From Dasypus novemcinctus (lineage: Eukaryota; Chordata; Mammalia; Cingulata; Dasypodidae): a stretch of 64,000 nucleotides of DNA. The notes below the pieces were generated by a model. It was not told the DNA's origin and did not search any database. It worked only from the letters and a program-made list of their open reading frames with translations. The translations under genes and the position numbers were made by a program. Positions 63,505 to 64,000 of the stretch are shown in pieces (position 1 is the first letter of the stretch; the number at the start of each line of letters is the position of its first letter). The stretch lies in NCBI RefSeq assembly GCF_030445035.2, contig NC_080702.1, positions 28,598,053 to 28,662,052 on the forward strand, given 5' to 3'.

Positions 63505-64000
63505 ATGGGCACCTCGCTCTCCTCACACCATACCCCTCAAGTTCGGCTTTTAGCCACCCTGCTTGATACCAATGGAGTCCGCGTTTCCCTGAAACAGCTC
63601 CAAAAATACTGGGACCTGCTACTCCCTTTTAATCCGTGGCTTGCCACCTGCCAGCTCTGGAGCCCAGACACATACTCTCGATTCATAGATCGAGTCACCT
63701 CCGCCATAGAGCATGAAAAGCGGTCTTTTCCGCACGGCCTGCTGCCTGCTCTAGTAGCCATACGCGCCTGTCTCCTTGGTGCGCCGTCAGAAGCTATCCG
63801 AGACAAATCGGTTAAGCAACCCAATGACTATGAGCCCGATGATCCTGGCGACACAAATTCTCTGTCTGACCAGCTCGCCGCCGCTCTCGAGCGCGAACCT
63901 CCCCGCCCGCGCTCCCCACGGCCCGCAGAAGCCGCTTCAGTAGCTCCTCAAAATAGCGGACTTTCTCCTTCTTCTTCCACCTCTGCCCAAAATGGCGCAC
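63505..64000 (+). CDS. gag: Retroviral gag, N-terminal part (fossil element)
   Basis: Begins MGTSLSS (glycine at position 2, as needed for myristoylation of matrix). The following helical region with QLQKYWDLLLPFNPWL and a later proline/serine-rich stretch resembles betaretrovirus-like matrix and the start of the inter-domain region. About 165 codons are in view, up to the window edge. Confidence 0.8.
   Translation, partial: MGTSLSSHHTPQVRLLATLLDTNGVRVSLKQLQKYWDLLLPFNPWLATCQLWSPDTYSRFIDRVTSAIEHEKRSFPHGLLPALVAIRACLLGAPSEAIRDKSVKQPNDYEPDDPGDTNSLSDQLAAALEREPPRPRSPRPAEAASVAPQNSGLSPSSSTSAQNGA

Larger units (their letters stand above)
62890..64000 (+). mobile_element. Endogenous retrovirus, 5' end (runs off the window)
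   Basis: Fossil provirus in plus orientation: LTR 62890-63373, primer-binding site 63376-63393, leader, and gag from 63505. The part in view looks whole. The rest is outside the window, so overall state and 3' LTR are unknown. Low apparent decay suggests a relatively young insertion. It lies antisense to the zinc-finger gene, in or upstream of its first intron. Family: primer site of the tRNA-Pro kind, with a gag start of betaretrovirus-like character. Confidence 0.88.

Overview
The window is mammalian nuclear DNA, almost certainly from an armadillo (Dasypus or a close xenarthran). About sixteen copies of the tRNA-headed DAS-type SINE of armadillos are present in all stages of decay, together with xenarthran-style L1 3' UTRs. 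No sequence search was possible. Gene names rest on recalled protein families and exon structure.

Layout. (1) 410-15958, plus strand: exons 5-24 of MAN2B1 (lysosomal alpha-mannosidase), 20 exons joined by 19 GT-AG introns and encoding 811 residues, with the stop at 15956-15958 and an ATTAAA signal at 16022. Exons 1-4, with two zinc ligands and the catalytic nucleophile, lie left of the window. The GC-rich introns carry minisatellites, two of which touch splice sites. Intron 14 is a 6 kb nest of transposons. (2) 16-28 kb: GC-rich flank, then decayed tandem repeats (best seen as a 68-bp unit) broken up by SINEs, L1 and LTR pieces. (3) 28-40 kb: dense SINEs, MaLR-type LTRs, L1 pieces, and a vomeronasal type-2 receptor pseudogene split by a clean 188-bp hAT element. 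(4) 40.3-50.1 kb: one nearly full-length L1 on the minus strand whose 5' UTR is an 11-unit array of exact 110-bp period, interrupted by two solo LTRs and three SINEs. (5) 52.6-53.3 kb: a CpG island with ETS, NRF1 and CRE-like sites and no assigned gene. (6) 58.5-60.9 kb, minus strand: the last three coding exons of a KRAB-C2H2 zinc-finger gene, convergent with MAN2B1. (7) 62.9 kb to the edge: 5' LTR, tRNA-Pro-type primer site and the first part of gag of an endogenous retrovirus, antisense to the zinc-finger gene.

The order MAN2B1 then convergent KRAB zinc-finger gene matches human 19p13 (ZNF791 lies tail-to-tail with MAN2B1). The linker exon of the zinc-finger protein, however, reads more like ZNF57/ZNF77/ZNF555. 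MAN2B1 is a housekeeping lysosomal glycosidase and the zinc-finger gene a probable DNA-binding repressor. Nothing suggests they work together. I found no clearly new multi-gene system. The strongest leads are the duplicated splice acceptor and repeated donor in MAN2B1, the 110-bp monomeric L1 promoter array, the orphan CpG island, and the retrovirus whose matrix and primer site suggest different affinities.
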